Positions 43,101 to 56,165 of a DNA stretch of 64,000 nt are shown here, in pieces. The DNA comes from Apus apus (taxonomy: Eukaryota > Chordata > Aves > Apodiformes > Apodidae): contig NC_067312.1 of the NCBI RefSeq assembly GCF_020740795.1, positions 62,640,905 to 62,704,904 of the forward strand, written 5' to 3'. The position numbers and the translations under genes are program-made. Position 1 is the first letter of the stretch, and the number at the start of each line of letters is the position of its first letter. Under the pieces are notes generated by a model. That model saw nothing but the letters and a program-made list of their open reading frames with translations, was not told the origin of the DNA and made no database searches.

Positions 43101-46100
43101 GGGAAACTTGTTGTTTTCCTCTTAAGTCTCATAGGAAGTAGTTGGTTTAAATATGATTTATATTAGCTGACTAATTATGAATTTCAGAATTTAATTGTGG
43201 CTAAGTTTTATTTCTTTAAATTCATGTCACTATACATCTGAAGTGTTCAATAGGAGAGTGGCAAGCATGATTCTAATGGTGTCTGAGGGCTATTTTATCT
43301 AAACATTTTACTCCATATAAAACTTATAAAGTGAGAAGAAAACTTTATAGAAGCCTTTTTGAGAGTATAATGCTATAGTCTCATTTTAATGAAGAAAATC
43401 TAGGTAGACATTGCAGTGAAAGCCATGCATATGAGGAGAGTTGCAAGTACATCTGATACTAACGTAATTGGAATTCATTGCCGTAGAAAGCACATATCTA
43501 ATTATGAAGACTATTAACACAGCACAATAATTTGATTACCATGTAGCCTATTGTTAGAAAACTTTGTCAAATTCATAGTTGCGAAACTATGGAGATTGTT
43601 TCCTGTATTGTGTGTCTTCCTTGTGTGCAGAGTTGGCAGAACACCTCTGGTTAACATCTGTTGTAAGGTTGTGTATTTTCAGTGGCAAAAAATACTGTCA
43701 ATTTAGGTCTGAAGTCTTGTATATTCATTTCTGCCTCAAGAAGAAAAAGGAATAGTTTGGATTAAACTACTGGGCTGATGTGGAAAATAAGTATAAGCTG
43801 AGTTCTACCAATATGGGGGGAGAAAAAAAGCAAAACCAAACCGAATAAAAGCTCACTCAACTAACCAACTTGCTGATATGTTGTGGTACTGTTGAAGTGT
43901 GTGCTAGAGATTTGGTGGAGTGATTTAGCAAACTCATAATTCTTACTTAGGTTTTGCTGAGGTCTAAGACTTTTAGAAACACCATTTTTAATGGTCCAAT
44001 AGAGCTGACAGTTTGGAAGAAATTCTGCAAAATTAAGTCCTGACTCTCTTCATGCCTGGGCTGCATGAATGGAGCAGGACTTTTCTGGAACCTGCTTTGT
44101 CATGTTAATGGGACATCACTGTGCTGACAGTCACTGGAATTCAACACAGAGTGACTTTCCAGCCTGTGATTTTTCTGCTTTGTATTCTTGTACCGAGGAA
44201 AAGGAGGACATGCATGACTTCAACAGAGAGTGGGTGTTGAGGGCTGTGACTTGGGCTTTCTGAGCTGGGGGATGAAGGAGTATTTCTCACCTCTCAGATC
44301 CTGGTGTGTGTAGCTGTACTGGCCATGTATGGAAGAGAATGCTTGGAGCTATGGTTTAGTACCGTTGTGTAGGTTGGACTAAAGCAGGAGGATAGTTATA
44401 GGAGAAAAAAAAGCCCGAATGATTCAGGAGAAGCTGAAAGGGCAAATTATTTTTTGGTAAGGTCAGAATAAGGAAAGGCAGAGGTACCAAAACATTCTCA
44501 GTAGTTCTCTGTTGTAAAAGCCTGTGAAACTGAAGTATATGCCTCTGGAGGAAAGGCCTCACAAGACGGATTAATATTCAGCAGTACTGGTAATAGATTA
44601 CTGTCTTGTGGGATCAAATAATGATCTGTCTGGCATAAGCATGTGATGTTATTTTCTAGGTTTGCTTTTCAGGAGTGTAGCACAGTAGTTAATATCTGAT
44701 GTGACTGCAAGTGTAAGTTGAAAAATTCCAGAGTTAAAATAATTTAACTTGAATTTGACACCTCTGTAAGTACTTACAGGAGAATGTGACCGTATAATTA
44801 AATATAAGGGCAAAGAGGAATAGGACTCTGAATTAAACAGACTTCTTAGTTTTAAAACTGCACTTCACGATCTCTGTGGAATGCTAGAGCACACTGTGTA
44901 CTTCATCCTATCAAATTCTAACCTAAAAACAGAGTTAGTGCATTTTGGACTCTTAGAAATATTTTTATTTATTTATTTGTTTTTCCACATAGCACTGGTG
45001 TGTTTAATTTTATCTTCAGACTTATTTATGGTGTTAGATAAAAAAAATCCAGGATAGCATTATATTTTTCTAAATTTTAGATGTGTTCAACTTTACTGTT
45101 TCTTTAGCCTAGCTTTAAGCTAATCTATACATTTCAGTTATTCTGCTATAACAGTTGAGTGCTGATGGTGCAATGCTTGCTGTAGAAAAACTGAAGCATC
45201 CATTATGTACTATTAGCTAGCTCAGCATTAGCTTTCTGTCAGCTGTGGACAATATAGCCCTTTAAGTATGTGAGGAGTTGGTGTTTGAAGTGAAAAAACA
45301 AGTTACTGGAATGCTGCTTACCTAAGTTATCTGCTTTCTCTGCTCTTCAGTAAATAAGCTGTAAAAGTGTCAGTATTAAATTTTTTTGTAGTGATTTGTT
45401 GTGTTACACCACTCCTTTCTGAAAACTGACTTTCAGCTGTTACTCTAAAATGCTGATTGTGTGATCCTGTAAGCAGGATATGTGCAGGAGGCTTTTAACC
45501 AGGTAAATGCATTCACTCCCATGGAATCTTCAAGTGAAGTTGGGATTTTGTGGTGAAAGCCTGTAATGGAGTGCAGTTTGTGGATTAGGGCCAAAGTTTT
45601 CTCCTAGGTCAGTGAGAAAAAAATAAATGTTAATGCACTGAACAGAAAATAGCAGTCTTCAGTTGGTGCAATTCTTAAGTTTACAAAAACGAAGAGATTG
45701 CTTGGGGATCTTAATTGTTATGTAATTAGCCCAATCTATCATCTGCAGAAAAAGTTTGTATTGATTCACAGTGACCCTGAGTACTGTAAAAGTCTTCTCT
45801 TGTGACTGTTTTACCAGAACTGGCAGTTGGGTGGTGGAGAAGGCTTCATCATTGGTGGTTAGGTAGTAGTCTTTCAAGTGACAAAATGAAATGTACAGAT
45901 CAGATACTGAAGTTTGGATATTGGTAGCCATCAGATTTTTTCATAGGACTTTGGACCTTGGTACAAGAAAAATTACAATAGCTTAACTAGAATGGACTTT
46001 ATTTAAGCAAGCTTGAACAAAGGGAAGGTATATTTTTTTGCAAGTTTTGTACAAAGGAAGATTTAATTAAATGTGTTAATAATTAAAGCTATTGTTAGAT

Positions 46101-49100
46101 TTTGTGTATTAAAGAAGGATTATACATGACCATAAGTAGCTTGCTGATGAAATTTCCCTAGGGGAGTAGTTACATATATGCAAATTTAAAAGCTCATCCT
46201 AGAATCTTAAACTAAATATGTTAACTGAGAAGAATATGTGACAGTTGATTCTGTAAAAGGGACGTGCAGTTTTGGATGTATATATATATGTAACACTTGA
46301 CAGGAAAACCTGACTTTTTAGAAGGCTTGGCTGTGTAAATTTTTACTCAAGTCACTCAGACTTACCTTGACATTTTCAATTAGGCTGCTTATTTGTGTGA
46401 ATCTTGTTTGTGTTAGTTTGTGGACTGAAACTATGGATGTAGACTTTCATTCCGTTACATAAAACTTAATGTTGCATGGGGGGAGTCTTAAAAACCTCTG
46501 AAAGTAAAGAAGTAGATTTTAAAAAAAATAACTTTCACGAATGTTTATTAATTCATTTGCATGCCAAAATTCATAAATTACATTATCGTTTTGCTCTTCA
46601 AAGCTGTTCTGTTAATCTAGAATGAGTTGATATTACAGAAGGTAGAAGCAGAAGAAGACTGGATGCTGTCTGAACAGTACAGTTGTCTGAGGTATTAACA
46701 GAAAGTGAATAGAAAAGTCTGTGGAAAACTTTTAAGTAGAAAAGACAGAGGTGGTAATGTAGAAGAGGGTACTTGAGATACAAACACTTCATAGTTGGGC
46801 TTGCTGGTAATGCAAACAAATCTAAGTGCACTTGGGAACTGTTAGTTGACTTGGAGTGCTTGCTGAAGAACACAAAATCAAAGTGTTTTGAGGCCATGTA
46901 TACCAAGAAACAAACTGCACAGCTGAGCTCCTGTATGATCTTTTATAAGGAGATTTCATTTGCCTTTGACATAAAGGTATTCTGTTTTCTTAAATAAAAA
47001 CGTGTATCATAAGTGTGAAGGGTGTGATCAGGATGTGATCAAGTAGTTTGCTTGCTTTTCATCTTTGCTGCGGAAATATGGGAACAATTGCCAACTCATT
47101 TATATATTGAATACTTTGTGGAATAACTAAAGCAAATACAAGATTTGGTCTTCAGTATTTTGAAAGGCAAGCTGTGTGGGAAAGAAAGTGGAACAGTGGT
47201 TTTTGGCCCAAATGTGGATGCTGCTGAAGACTTGGTTCAGGTGCATCTTCACTTCTCGTGTGTTCTGTATGTTTCTCATCTTATTCATGTAGACATTAGT
47301 CTTCTTAGGTGAAACTGAAAAAGTTTATCCTTGTTTCTTGATGTAGTTCTGCTGCAAAATACTACTGCTTTTGGGGGGGAGAATGGTACTGCTTCAGCAG
47401 ATTTGCATGTTCCTTTTACAGTGCTTCCAAAGTAGTTGTTTCGGGCTGAAGTCAGAATGATAAGTATCTAAGAATTGGGAGAATAAACATTCTTAGATGA
47501 ATCAACTCACATCTGAAAGTATGAAGAATCTTGGTGTAGTAGAAAGGAAAGAGCAGATAATGTTGAGCTGTATTTGGTTTTTATGTTAAAATATTTTTTA
47601 AACTAGAAAATTAATCTGCTTTAGAGTTCCAAAAGTAAAACAAGATCCCAATGTATTTCAAGTGAGTTATGTTTTTGTGAACAAAATTAATTACTGATGG
47701 TTAAGTTTTCATTATGTTTAAGTTACATTTAGAGAACACCTTCTAAGAAATATAAAATGATACAGTAATGAGCAATCTTGGCACAGGTTATTGATAGCTG
47801 GGCAGAGAAATTGTGTCAGGATAAGTTTGTTTGGAAATGTTTTTGTTTGTTTGTTTTTCAAAGCTCATGACATGAGTTTGTAGCATCTATGGAGAGTTCT
47901 ACATACTGAATATGCCAGCAGTGTCATTTTTAGTTTTGACTGAGCTGCTAAAGATTTGGCTTTTTATCTGATTCTGAAATCTAGAAAAGGATAAAGGAAT
48001 ATCCTTAAGTCCAGATTAGATTGGTTGCATTTGAGTTTGTATACGATATTAGTTTTCAGGCTCAAATTAGGTATAAAAAGAAACAACCATTGAAGGGGTG
48101 TGTTACCACTGTTGTAAGTATCTATTTGTACTAAAAATCTTTACACATTTATCTGTAATATAGGTTGTTGGAATAGTAACTCTACTTTTTTGGGTCACAT
48201 GAAGATCATGTGAAAGTTTTAATTTATTTTGTGGTCATAAATTGAAAATAATTTAACATGTAATGATTAAAGAGTGGATTTTTTTTTCATTTTAAGTAAA
48301 CAATGAATCTTACTAAATCATATGTAAATTTTGAGTTATTTTCCATTTCAGATTGTATCCCATGAGTTTTTAGAAGTTAGAAACTTCTGTCCTAAGCTTT
48401 CAAGGGCTCCTCGCTTGTGAACCTTTTTTCTGTGGATCTGAAGATTCACAAGCGTCATCTGTTGCATGGAGATATGTATATGCAAATGAATGAAAATGGT
48501 GCAGACATCTTAGATCTAGGCTAGAAATAACTGCTTAATATTTTCCTGAGGCATACAAACAATAGTGGATATAGTTGATTACATATTTGAATTGTGTATT
48601 GATTACCTCACAATGGAACTCTCATTCAGTGCTTGATTTCAGATTTGCAGTATGGATTGCTATTTTTCTATCGTTACATACTTCTAAAGGAGTTTACTGA
48701 ATACAATTCTGTGTTACTCTGTGGTCTAAATGTATTTTTAACATTCAAATGCATGTTGGCAATTGAACATGGCTGTTCTCCATCTGAAATCAGAGCTTAG
48801 TGTTCACGTAGTAAGTGAATTATTCTGTAAAAACTGTAGGTAATGTTGGAGGCAGGCTCTTGGAAATCTGGGAGAGAGACACCAGAAAAATTCTCTGCAC
48901 CCTTCTAGAAGTTGCGAGGACCAGCTTTGCTGCTAGATCAGTGTCCAAAACCTGTGGGACCTTGGGGAGTAGAAGTATGTGAACAAAGAAGCTTGAGGGA
49001 TGAGAAAAACTGAAGATGTATAAAAATGATAGAAGTTTGGATGGATTTTCAAATGCCTTTTGCGTGGGCCAGAGGTGTTTCTTTACTGTTTTTCTTCTTG

Positions 49101-49434
49101 TTTAATAGAATCTTTTATTTTCCTCCCTAGCTCTTGTGCTAAAAATGGATAAAAATGTTAGTGTACTGGTAATGGTGGTGATACAGGATCTTGTAATTAA
49201 GGGTGATAGGGTCTAGTAAAGTCTTTATTGCTGTAGAGTAGATTCTTGTAATGTGGCATATAGTCTCTGGTAGTATTAGCTGGATAATGTTAACATTTTC
49301 AACTGAGGCTGAGAGTTGCATATATTTATATATATATCTGTAATCTAGGAATATCTAAAATGCTTTGGGACTTCACATTAGCAGTAGATGTGAAAGAAAC
49401 TTGTTTGGGTGAGTATGATCGTTGGTAGTGGTTC

Positions 49435-51722
49435 ATGCATTTGAAGGTGAAATTGTTGTGAGTTTCTACTATGAACCACTAACCCAAGAAGGTGTTGATG
49501 AGGCCTTCTACAGCCACCTGGAAGTAGCCTCTAGGTCACACTCCCCAGTACTTACGGGTGACTTCAGTCACCCTGGTATCTGCTGGAAAGTCCACACAGC
49601 AAAGCATGCTCAGTCCAAAAGGCTCTTGCTGTGCATCAATGATAACTTTCTAATGCAGATAGTGGAGGAACCAATGAGGAGAGGTGCCCTGCTGGACCTT
49701 GTATTAACAAATAAAGTAAGTCTGGTTGGGGTCCTTAAGGTTAGGAATAGCCTTGGGGACAGTGACCATGACGTGGAGTTTTGTATTTTACGAGGAAGAA
49801 GCAGAGCAATAAGTAGGATTACAACCTTGGACTTCCACAGGGCTAACTTTGGACTCTTCATAGACCTACTTGCAGGAATCCCACGGGCTAAGACTCTGGA
49901 AGGAAAGGAAGCCCAGGAAAGCTGGTCAATTTTTAAATACCACTTCCTCCAAGTCCAAGATAGGTGCATTCCTTTGAGTAGAAAATCGGGCAGAGGTGGT
50001 AAACAACCTGCAGGGATAAGAAAAATCTTCTGAAGAAAGTCTTGTGGAAGAAAGACATTTACAGTTCTTGGAAGAAGGGACTTCTCACTTGGGAGAACTA
50101 TAGGGACATTGTCAGGGTAAGTAGGAAGGCAACGAGAGGCCAAAGCCCTCTTAGAACTTCAACTGGCAGAGGAAGTAAAAGTGAACAAAAGAGCTGCTTC
50201 AAATACATCAGTACTAAAAGGAATAGGGAAAATATGGGTCCACTGCTGAATGAGGTGGGAGCCGTGGTAACAGAGGATGCAGAGAAGGCAGAATTTCTGA
50301 ATACCTTCTTTGCTTCAGTCTTTACTAAGACCAGCCCTTAGGAACTTCAGACCCTGGATATAGGAGAGGAAGCCTGGAGGAGGGAAGACTCTCCACTAGT
50401 CAATGAAGATTGGGTTAGAGATCATTTATGCAAATTGAATATACACAAGTCCATGGGCCCTGATGGGATGCACCCAAGAGTGCTGAGAGAGCTGGCTGAT
50501 GTTATCACCCTACCACTCCCATCATTTTTGAAAGATCATAGCAAACAGGAGAGGTGCCTGAGGACTGGAGGAAAACCAGGGTCACTCCAGTCTTGAAAAT
50601 GGGCAAGAAGGAAGATCCAGGAAATTACAGACCAGTCAGCCTCACCTCCATCCCTGGAAAAATGATGGGAGTAGTCCATTTTGGAAGTCATCCTGAAGCA
50701 CATGGAAAAGAAGAAGGTTATTAGGAGTAGTCAGCATGGATTTACCAAGGGGAAGTCACGCTTAACTCATCTGATAGCCTTCTATGATGTTGTGACTAAA
50801 TGGATAGATACAGGGAGCCCAGTGGTTGTATTCTATCTTGACCTTAGCAAGACTCTTGAGACAGTCTCCCATAACATCCTTGTGAGCAAGCTCAGGATAT
50901 GTGGGATAGAAGAATGCATAGTGAGATGGGTTAGGAACTGGCTACACAACAGAGCCTAAAGAGTGGTGATCAGTGGTGCAGAGTCTAGCTGGAGACCTGT
51001 AACTAGTGGAGTCCCTCAGAAATCATTGCTGGGTCCAGTTCTGTTCAGCATCTTTATCAATGACCTTGATGAAGGGACAGAGTGTCTTAGCAAGTTTGCT
51101 GATGACACAAAGCTGGGAGGATTGGCTGATGCATCTGAAGGCTGTGCAGCCATTCAGCAAGTTTTGGGCAGGCTGGAGAGCTGGGCAGAGAGGAACCTAA
51201 TGAGGTTCAACAAGAGCAAATGCAGAGTCTTGCACCTGGGAAGGAACAACGGAATGCACCAATACAGGCTAGGAGGTGATCTGCTAGAGAGCAGCTCTGT
51301 GGAGAGGACCTTGGAGTCCCGATAGACAACAAGTTATCCATGGGACAACAGTGTGCCCTTGTGGCCAAGAAGGCCAACAGTATCTTGGGATGCATTAGGA
51401 AAAGTGTGTCCAGCAGATTGAGGGAGGTTCTCCTCCCCCTCTGCTTGGCCCTGATGAGACCTCACTTGGAGTGTTGTGTCCAGTCCTGGGCTTCCCAGTT
51501 CAAGAGGGACAGGCATCTATTTGAGAGAATCCAACAGAGGGCTATGAGGATGATTAAGGGATTGAAACACCTGCCGTATGAGGAAAGGTTAAGAGACCTG
51601 AGGCTTTTCAGTCTATAGAGAAGACTGAGGGGAGATCTAATTCATGTCCTGCTGCAGCAGAGGGGTTGGACTTAATGGTCTTTGGAGATCCCTTCCAACC
51701 CCTAACATTCTGTGAGTCTGTG
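49435..51722 (+). mobile_element. CR1 LINE, long degenerate ORF2 copy
   Basis: About 2.3 kb of plus-strand CR1. Endonuclease C-terminal part: VLTGDFSHPGICW and EEPMRRGALLDLVLTNK (49530-49720). Reverse transcriptase: YRPVSLTSIPGK, SSQHGFTKGKSRLTHLIAFY, motif A VVFYLDLSKTLETVSH, motif B SGVPQKS (Gly replaced by Lys) and motif [11 protein letters not shown] with the catalytic Asp pair kept. It is inactive, with frameshifts near 50033 and 51325, a stop at 50339-50341, further shifts around 50540-50680 and a nonsense codon at 50957-50959. The terminus CATTCTGTGAGTCTGTGA is present. About 300 bp normally found before it is missing near 51640-51665. Confidence 0.96.
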
Positions 51723-53473
51723 AACCTAAAGAACAAGGAGTTGTTTCCAGCACACTTAAAAAAGGATAACTTTAATACAAATATGATGAGAAGATCTGAT
51801 AAGATTTTTGTGGCTGTGCATAGTTCTTTTTTCTTATAGTTGGTGTTGCATTGCTCTACTAGGTCTGGGGTTCTGAATCAAGGAATAAAAGATTAAAAGG
51901 ATTTAAAGGAGAATTTCTCCAGTGTAGGCTTAGGTGGAGATAGTTTTGCTTCACGGATTTTATGTAGTGGCATATGTTTGCTTAATACATAATCTGTTAT
52001 TTTGGATAATGTGTGAACTTGGAAAAATTGGAGCAAAGCTGTTGAATATACTGAGTGTGTAATGGAATGAAAGACAGAGCCTGAGTGTTTTTCTAACTCA
52101 CCCATTTATTTGCCATGTATATATATTAGGTTTTTTTTCTTCAGTGCCTTTAAACAGTTTTCTTTTGATGCTTAGGCAAATACTTAACGTCTGCTTCTGT
52201 ATGAATTCTTACAGAGTTTCCAGTGTTCTGAGTTCCTCAGTGTTATACAACTACACAACATGAATTTAAATAAAAAATAGGTTGACTAGGTGATAGGTGA
52301 ATAGATAGGTGAATAGAAGGATCATTTTCATCTACACACTTGTATAGTTCCATTAAAACTCCTTCAGTGGCTTTTTAGGTAGAATTTTATGCAACAGACA
52401 ACGAACATTTCAAACACGCTGAATTTTCTGTTGGAATCTTTGTCCTTAATAGTAAGCAAGATGTATGTGAAAATCATCAATGTGTAAACATATTCTGTAA
52501 AGTAAAAATGTCCCTTTGGAGAAATACTTATCGAATACCACAAGGTTGGTCATCTAAGCTTTAGACAGTATAGGTCTTTAGGGAATGACTGGTTTAGTCC
52601 TTGGCTTGGCTTTGTTGAAGAAGTCTTTTAATCACCTGTTATAATGCAGGAAGAACATTACTGAAGTTGGTAGGTCAAGTGCACAAACATTTGGAAGTGA
52701 AAATGCATATAGGTGTATTACAGCATGTTCATTTAATGGAACAGAGAACTAAGCAACATTCCTGAGGTGGGAGTTGCTGCTGTAGTTCTAGATTTAGCAG
52801 TTTAGCCCTACCAGATGTGTTGGTGAATCCAAACTAGATTTAACTTCTAATGAAGATCTAATTACTGCTTTGTAGTATAATTTTTACTTTTTTTCATAGC
52901 TTTGTTTGCCTTCTCTGCCTCTTCATACTTCATAAGTAGTTGTGTCACTCCTGTAACATTGCTTTGTTGACTTAGCTTTGGTGATGTGTACCATTATGCT
53001 GATATTTAATAGTGTATTTTTTGAGCAAGAGTGCTTATTTAAATCCTAACATTATTCCCTGCTGTTTGGCTGAAGTGTATGGGTCACGTGTGCTCCTTTA
53101 TGTAGGCAGAGATGAGAAATTAAAGTGAAACAGAAAATGAAGCTGTGAAATAAAAACGAAGATGGCACCTTTTTCAGGCAGATTGCATGTGAGAATAATA
53201 TAGCCCATATTACTAGAACATGGCATGAGAAGGATTATGCAGATCATTTAGAATGTTTACGCTGTATGTGTTGTTTGTTTTTTTTTAATTTAAGATGGTG
53301 CAGACATTTGTGGGTGTCTAACTTCTAAGCCCTACAAATTGTGTTGACTCTTAGAAAAAAATCTGCTGGAACCTTGTTAACAGTCTAGGAAAACTAATGC
53401 AATTCCTGTAACTTGTAATTGCTTACATTCTAAGTCAGAAGTTTTTACATATCTCAGTAATTGCAAGTACTAC

Positions 53474-53475
<2 letters not shown>

Positions 53476-53506
<31 letters not shown>
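53476..53506. repeat. (TATC)n microsatellite, left flank of minisatellite
   Basis: A pure tetranucleotide CTAT run leading directly into the 13-bp array. It is the likely source sequence from which the longer unit arose. Confidence 0.95.
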
Positions 53507-53517
<11 letters not shown>

Positions 53518-54260
53518 ATCTATCTATCTAATCTATCTATCTAATCTATCTATCTAATCTATCTATCTAATCTATCTATCTAATCTATCTATCTAATCTA
53601 TCTATCTAATCTATCTATCTAATCTATCTATCTAATCTATCTATCTAATCTATCTATCTAATCTATCTATCTAATCTATCTATCTAATCTATCTATCTAA
53701 TCTATCTATCTAATCTATCTATCTAATCTATCTATCTAATCTATCTATCTAATCTATCTATCTAATCTATCTATCTAATCTATCTATCTAATCTATCTAT
53801 CTAATCTATCTATCTAATCTATCTATCTAATCTATCTATCTAATCTATCTATCTAATCTATCTATCTAATCTATCTATCTAATCTATCTATCTAATCTAT
53901 CTATCTAATCTATCTATCTAATCTATCTATCTAATCTATCTATCTAATCTATCTATCTAATCTATCTATCTAATCTATCTATCTAATCTATCTATCTAAT
54001 CTATCTATCTAATCTATCTATCTAATCTATCTATCTAATCTATCTATCTAATCTATCTATCTAATCTATCTATCTAATCTATCTATCTAATCTATCTATC
54101 TAATCTAACTATCTAATCTATCTATCTAATCTATCTATCTAATCTATCTATCTAATCTATCTATCTAATCTATCTATCTAATCTATCTATCTAATCTATC
54201 TATCTAATCTATCTATCTAATCTATCTATCTAATCTATCTATCTAATCTATCTATCTAAT
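53507..54260. repeat. 13-bp minisatellite, 58 copies
   Basis: The unit is CTATCTATCTAAT, that is three CTAT-type steps plus one extra A. Counting the array gives 754 bp = 58 x 13 with no length change. The only substitution seen is T to A at 54108, in copy 47. It is flanked on both sides by plain CTAT repeats (right flank to about 54280). It lies in CSNK1G3 intron 1. Confidence 0.98.
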
Positions 54261-54285
54261 CTATCTATCTATCTATATCTTTTAG

Positions 54286-54355
54286 TGCTTTTCCTCAAGA
54301 CTGTGAGGATTATGGTGAAGAAGGATACCACCATCAACAATGTGACTTTGTCATA
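54286..54355 (+). other. Exon-like segment directly after the minisatellite
   Basis: A splice-acceptor-like ATATCTTTTAG is followed by 70 nt and a near-perfect donor, CATAG|GTAAGT. One frame is open throughout and reads AFPQDCEDYGEEGYHHQQCD, followed by FVI. The peptide was not recognised. If joined to the exon at 57880 the frame closes at once, so it could serve only as an alternative 5'-UTR exon of CSNK1G3, or be an exon fossil. No evidence of use. Confidence 0.3.
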
Positions 54356-55122
54356 GGTAAGTGCAGTGAAAGTAAACAAAACCATTAATGGCTTTTGTAT
54401 TTCTAAGGAAAATACTTAATAACATTTTGTACAGGAACTTCAATGTGAAGAAAATTTTAAGTGCTCTCCTTTTTTCAAATTAGATGCAGATTATTTTATT
54501 AGGAAATGTTATAAGAGAACACTTGTATCCTGGAGAAACTGTGGCAGGAATGCTTGTGTGTCTTCTGACGTAGTGCGTGAAAAATGTACAGTGCTTCTGA
54601 TGTTTGTTTAGCAGGAATCTGATAAAAGGTGCTAATCTCAGTTTGTATTAAAAAAAAACATGCCTGTAATGTAACTGGAATATCAGAATATCTGCTGATT
54701 CAGCAGTGGAAGAGGGAAGGGCATAAGTAACCATATAATAGATGTATTAGATTTCAATAGAACACTCAATGAAGCATTACTTAAGCAATGTAAGAAAATA
54801 TAAAAGGGATTTCACTCAAGTATTTTATTAGGGTGTATTAGCTTGTTTTCCTGCTTTTTGTTTTATGTCCAAAATGCTAATAGCATTTACAAAACTAATC
54901 TTATCTGATAAATACTGAAGCTTATACTCAAACTTGTCTTTATCCTTGACTGCATTATAACTTTTTTCTAGTATTGCATTCTCAGTTTTTAAAATGACAT
55001 CCTTCGGACAGCTTGTGGTAGGTCTGTATGCGGATACAAAAGTTTTGGAGGCAGTGGTTCTGTAAATTGAAAAGTATCTGGTAGGCTATTTCACCTGGAA
55101 GCACTTGCTACTCTAAAAAAGC

Positions 55123-56165
55123 TGTTGCCTATAGTGATTGGAATTTCACAAACCCAAAGGACATTAGTGTTGCTTTTGTAAATGCACTAGCTGGCTGTGC
55201 CCAGGTGCTGGCAGAGGGGCTGTGGTGGCCTCTGAGGAGAGGTTGGGGTGCCCTGTGCTGGACACACTGAAGAACACATCTGAATGTAGCAGAGAAGATG
55301 GTGGTGCCTGCGGAAAACATGTTTAAGAACAAGTTAAAAAAGGCTGTGCAGCAGCCATGAGAGAAACAGCCCTGTAGATACCAAGGTTGGTGAAGATGGA
55401 GGGGGAGAAGGTGCTCCAGGCTGAAAATCCCCTACAGCCCATGGAAATGACCATGGTAATGCAAATTTTCCCCCTCCAGCATGATTCTGAATGGGCTGCA
55501 GTAGATATCCACAGTGCAGTCTCGTGGAGGATTCCGGACCACAGCAGGTGGATGTGCCCTGAAGTAAGCTGCAGCCTGTGGAAAGCCCATGCCAGAGCAG
55601 GCTCTTTGCAGGAGCTGTTGCCTGTGGAGAGGAGCCCATGCAGGAGCAGGCAGGGCCTGTGACCCACTGGGGACCCATGCTGAATCAGTCTGTTCCTGAA
55701 GAGCTGTGCCTGGTGTTGTGTACCCACAATGGAGCAGTGTGAGAAGAACTGTCTCCCTTGGGAGGGATCCCATGCTGGAGCAGGGGAACATGAGGAGGAA
55801 AGAGCAGCAGAGAGGAGCTGCTATGGACTGATCATGACCCCTGTTCCCTGTCCCTCTGTGCTTGGGGGAGGGAAGGAGGTAGATGAATGGGAAGTGAAGG
55901 AATGAAGTTGAGCCTGGGAAGAAGGAGGGTAGAGGAAAAGTGTTTTTATCTTTGTTTCTTATCATCTTACCCTATTTTAATTGGTGATAAATTAGTTTTG
56001 TCCCAGTCAAATCTCTTTTGCTTGTGACTGTAATTGACACATCTCCCTGTCTTGATCTTGATTGGTGAACTTTTTTATCTTACTTTCTTCCTATTGGTTG
56101 TAGGTTTTTTTGTTGTTTTTTTTGAGGAAGGAGAGAGAGTAACTGACTAGGTGGGCACCTTGCAA
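55123..56165 (+). mobile_element. Avian endogenous retrovirus LTR-like block
   Basis: A roughly 1 kb repeat-like block that starts near TGTTGCC and runs through GC-richer sequence. It then has TTGAGCCTGGGAAGAAGGAG and a TTTGTTTCTTATCATCTTAC stretch, ending near GGTGGGCACCTTGCA. This pattern is common at the 3' part of avian ERV LTRs. No gag, pol or env sequence is seen beside it, so it would be a solo LTR or a fragment. Open frames inside are short and not viral genes. Boundaries are approximate and no target-site duplication was found. Confidence 0.6.

Noticed and set aside
49610..50143. 177-codon minus-strand open frame
   Set aside because: It lies antisense over the CR1 ORF2 endonuclease region, which is clearly coding-derived on the plus strand.
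53476..54280. CRISPR-like array
   Set aside because: The 13-bp repeats are contiguous with no unique spacers, in a vertebrate intron. It is a minisatellite.
55334..55965. Several open frames of 90-177 codons
   Set aside because: They overlap one another on both strands within the LTR-like block. They show no gene family and are a by-product of GC-richer repeat sequence.
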